7,002 nt of DNA, from positions 1 through 7,002 of the forward strand of contig CAMAHO010000122.1 in assembly GCA_945834545.1 (NCBI GenBank). Direction: 5' to 3'. The DNA is from an uncultured Lachnospiraceae bacterium. GTDB lineage: Bacteria; Bacillota; Clostridia; Lachnospirales; Lachnospiraceae. Positions 6,788 through 7,002 of this stretch are shown piece by piece. The notes beneath the pieces are model-generated. The model ran no database searches, was not told the origin of the DNA, and was given only the letters and a program-made list of their open reading frames with translations. The translations under genes and the position numbers were made by a program. Each line of letters begins with the position of its first letter. Positions within the stretch are counted from its first letter, which is position 1.

Positions 6788-6796
6788 TCCTCCTTT
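6788..6796 (-). promoter_or_regulatory. Shine-Dalgarno site fixing the GTG start of the chemoreceptor-like gene
   Basis: Minus strand AAAGGAGGA is followed by AAAC and the GTG start. This site decides for the GTG. The repeat element at 6797 begins directly upstream, so its hairpin would sit against the ribosome-binding site in the mRNA. Confidence 0.82.
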
Positions 6797-6838
6797 GTAA
6801 CATTAGGGACGGAGTTTTTTGTTGCTCATCTCTGTCCC
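6797..6838. repeat. Repeat copy 1: GGGACGGAG hairpin element in the operon leader
   Basis: Bases 6799-6826 are identical over 28 bp to 6959-6986. GGGACGGAG (6806-6814) pairs with CTCTGTCCC (6830-6838) around a 15-nt loop. The single imperfect pair is G-U in plus-strand RNA but A-C in minus-strand (operon) RNA, so the fold is better on the plus strand. It resembles REP/MITE-type GGGACGG repeats of gut Clostridia. In the operon mRNA the stem would end about 9 nt before the SD. Confidence 0.75.
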
Positions 6839-6881
6839 CGGTGACTCTATACTATACAGTTACCCCAGAAGTGCAAGTAAA

Positions 6882-6904
6882 TTCTCCTAGGACAAGCTGG
6901 AGAA
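6882..6904. other. Small stem-loop in the operon leader
   Basis: TTCTCC (6882-6887) pairs with GGAGAA (6899-6904) around an 11-nt loop, inside the predicted 5' leader of the operon. No T-tract follows and no known riboswitch consensus is visible. With a stem of only six pairs it may be chance. Confidence 0.3.
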
Positions 6905-6931
6905 CGTACCGTTTACGCCATTTGTGTTAAA

Positions 6932-6960
6932 ATTGTACCATAGGGTCTGGGACGACGCAA
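6932..6960 (-). promoter_or_regulatory. Predicted extended -10 promoter of the four-gene sensory operon
   Basis: The minus strand has TTGCGT (6960-6955), a 17-nt spacer and TACAAT (6937-6932), preceded by TGG, which makes an extended -10 (TGnTACAAT). The -35 is weak (3 of 6) and its outer bases fall in the CAAC of repeat copy 2. The start would be near 6925, leaving a leader of about 140 nt. A weaker alternative, TTGCAC (6876-6871) with TAGTAT (6854-6849) at 16-nt spacing, is also present. Confidence 0.5.
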
Positions 6961-7002
6961 CATTAGGGACGGAGTTTTTTGTTGCTGTGTTACACAAAAA
7001 AC
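6957..7002. repeat. Repeat copy 2: same element, probably cut by the window edge
   Basis: It shares the 28-bp core with copy 1 (6959-6986) at an exact 160-bp offset and then diverges. Here the T-tract itself starts a perfect 9-bp inverted repeat: GTTTTTTGT (6974-6982) with ACAAAAAAC (6994-7002) and an 11-nt loop. The pairing reaches the last base of the window, so the palindrome may continue outward with a complement of GGGACGGA. Confidence 0.72.

Noticed and set aside
6849..6876. Second promoter TTGCAC-16-TAGTAT for the operon
   Set aside because: The -10 matches at only 4 of 6 positions; the extended -10 site at 6932-6960 scores better by eye. Kept as an alternative.
6784..6931. Purine or other riboswitch in the operon leader, considered because PnrA-type proteins bind nucleosides
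   Set aside because: Only a 6-bp stem-loop and the repeat hairpin are visible; no conserved aptamer core was recognised.
6797..7002. CRISPR-like array from the repeated 28-mer
   Set aside because: Only two copies, separated by 132 bp that contain promoter-like sequence; the second copy differs in its flanking structure and no cas gene is present.

Overview
The window looks like chromosomal DNA from an anaerobic Clostridia species, most likely Lachnospiraceae. The evidence is moderate base composition, strong AAAGGAGG-type Shine-Dalgarno sites, a degenerate HPr-like gene, an Rpn-type nuclease remnant, and GGGACGG-type hairpin repeats of the kind scattered through gut Lachnospiraceae. This placement is by eye, without a database search.

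Bases 1-525: the 5' part of a small HPr-fold gene lies on the minus strand and runs off the left edge. A textbook sigma-A promoter drives it, and this promoter is embedded in a long inverted repeat. Beside it on the plus strand is a decayed C-terminal fragment of an Rpn/PD-(D/E)XK nuclease-transposase, which abuts a long GGGGAC hairpin repeat.

Bases 526-6783: four tightly packed minus-strand genes form one apparent operon, transcribed from right to left. In order they are a six-TM methyl-accepting-type signalling protein, two paralogous BMP/PnrA-family extracytoplasmic binding proteins of exactly equal length, and a hybrid histidine kinase with HisKA, HATPase, REC and HPt modules. The intergenic gap is 22 bp, followed by overlaps of 14 and 11 bp. 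No ABC permease, ATPase or DNA-binding response regulator is present in the window.

Bases 6784-7002: this is the operon leader and promoter. It carries two identical 28-bp direct repeats exactly 160 bp apart. One abuts the ribosome-binding site of the first gene and the other overlaps the predicted -35 box. A related motif in inverted orientation sits on the stop codon of the last gene, so the operon is bracketed by members of one repeat family.

The interpretation I find most interesting is that the two BMP proteins serve as membrane-anchored ligand receptors. Both have lost the lipobox cysteine, both are co-translated into the kinase gene, and they lack transport partners in the window. They could feed a phosphorelay kinase and a chemoreceptor-like protein, by analogy with LuxP-LuxQ or TorT-TorS. 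That is inference. The domain assignments and gene order are seen directly.
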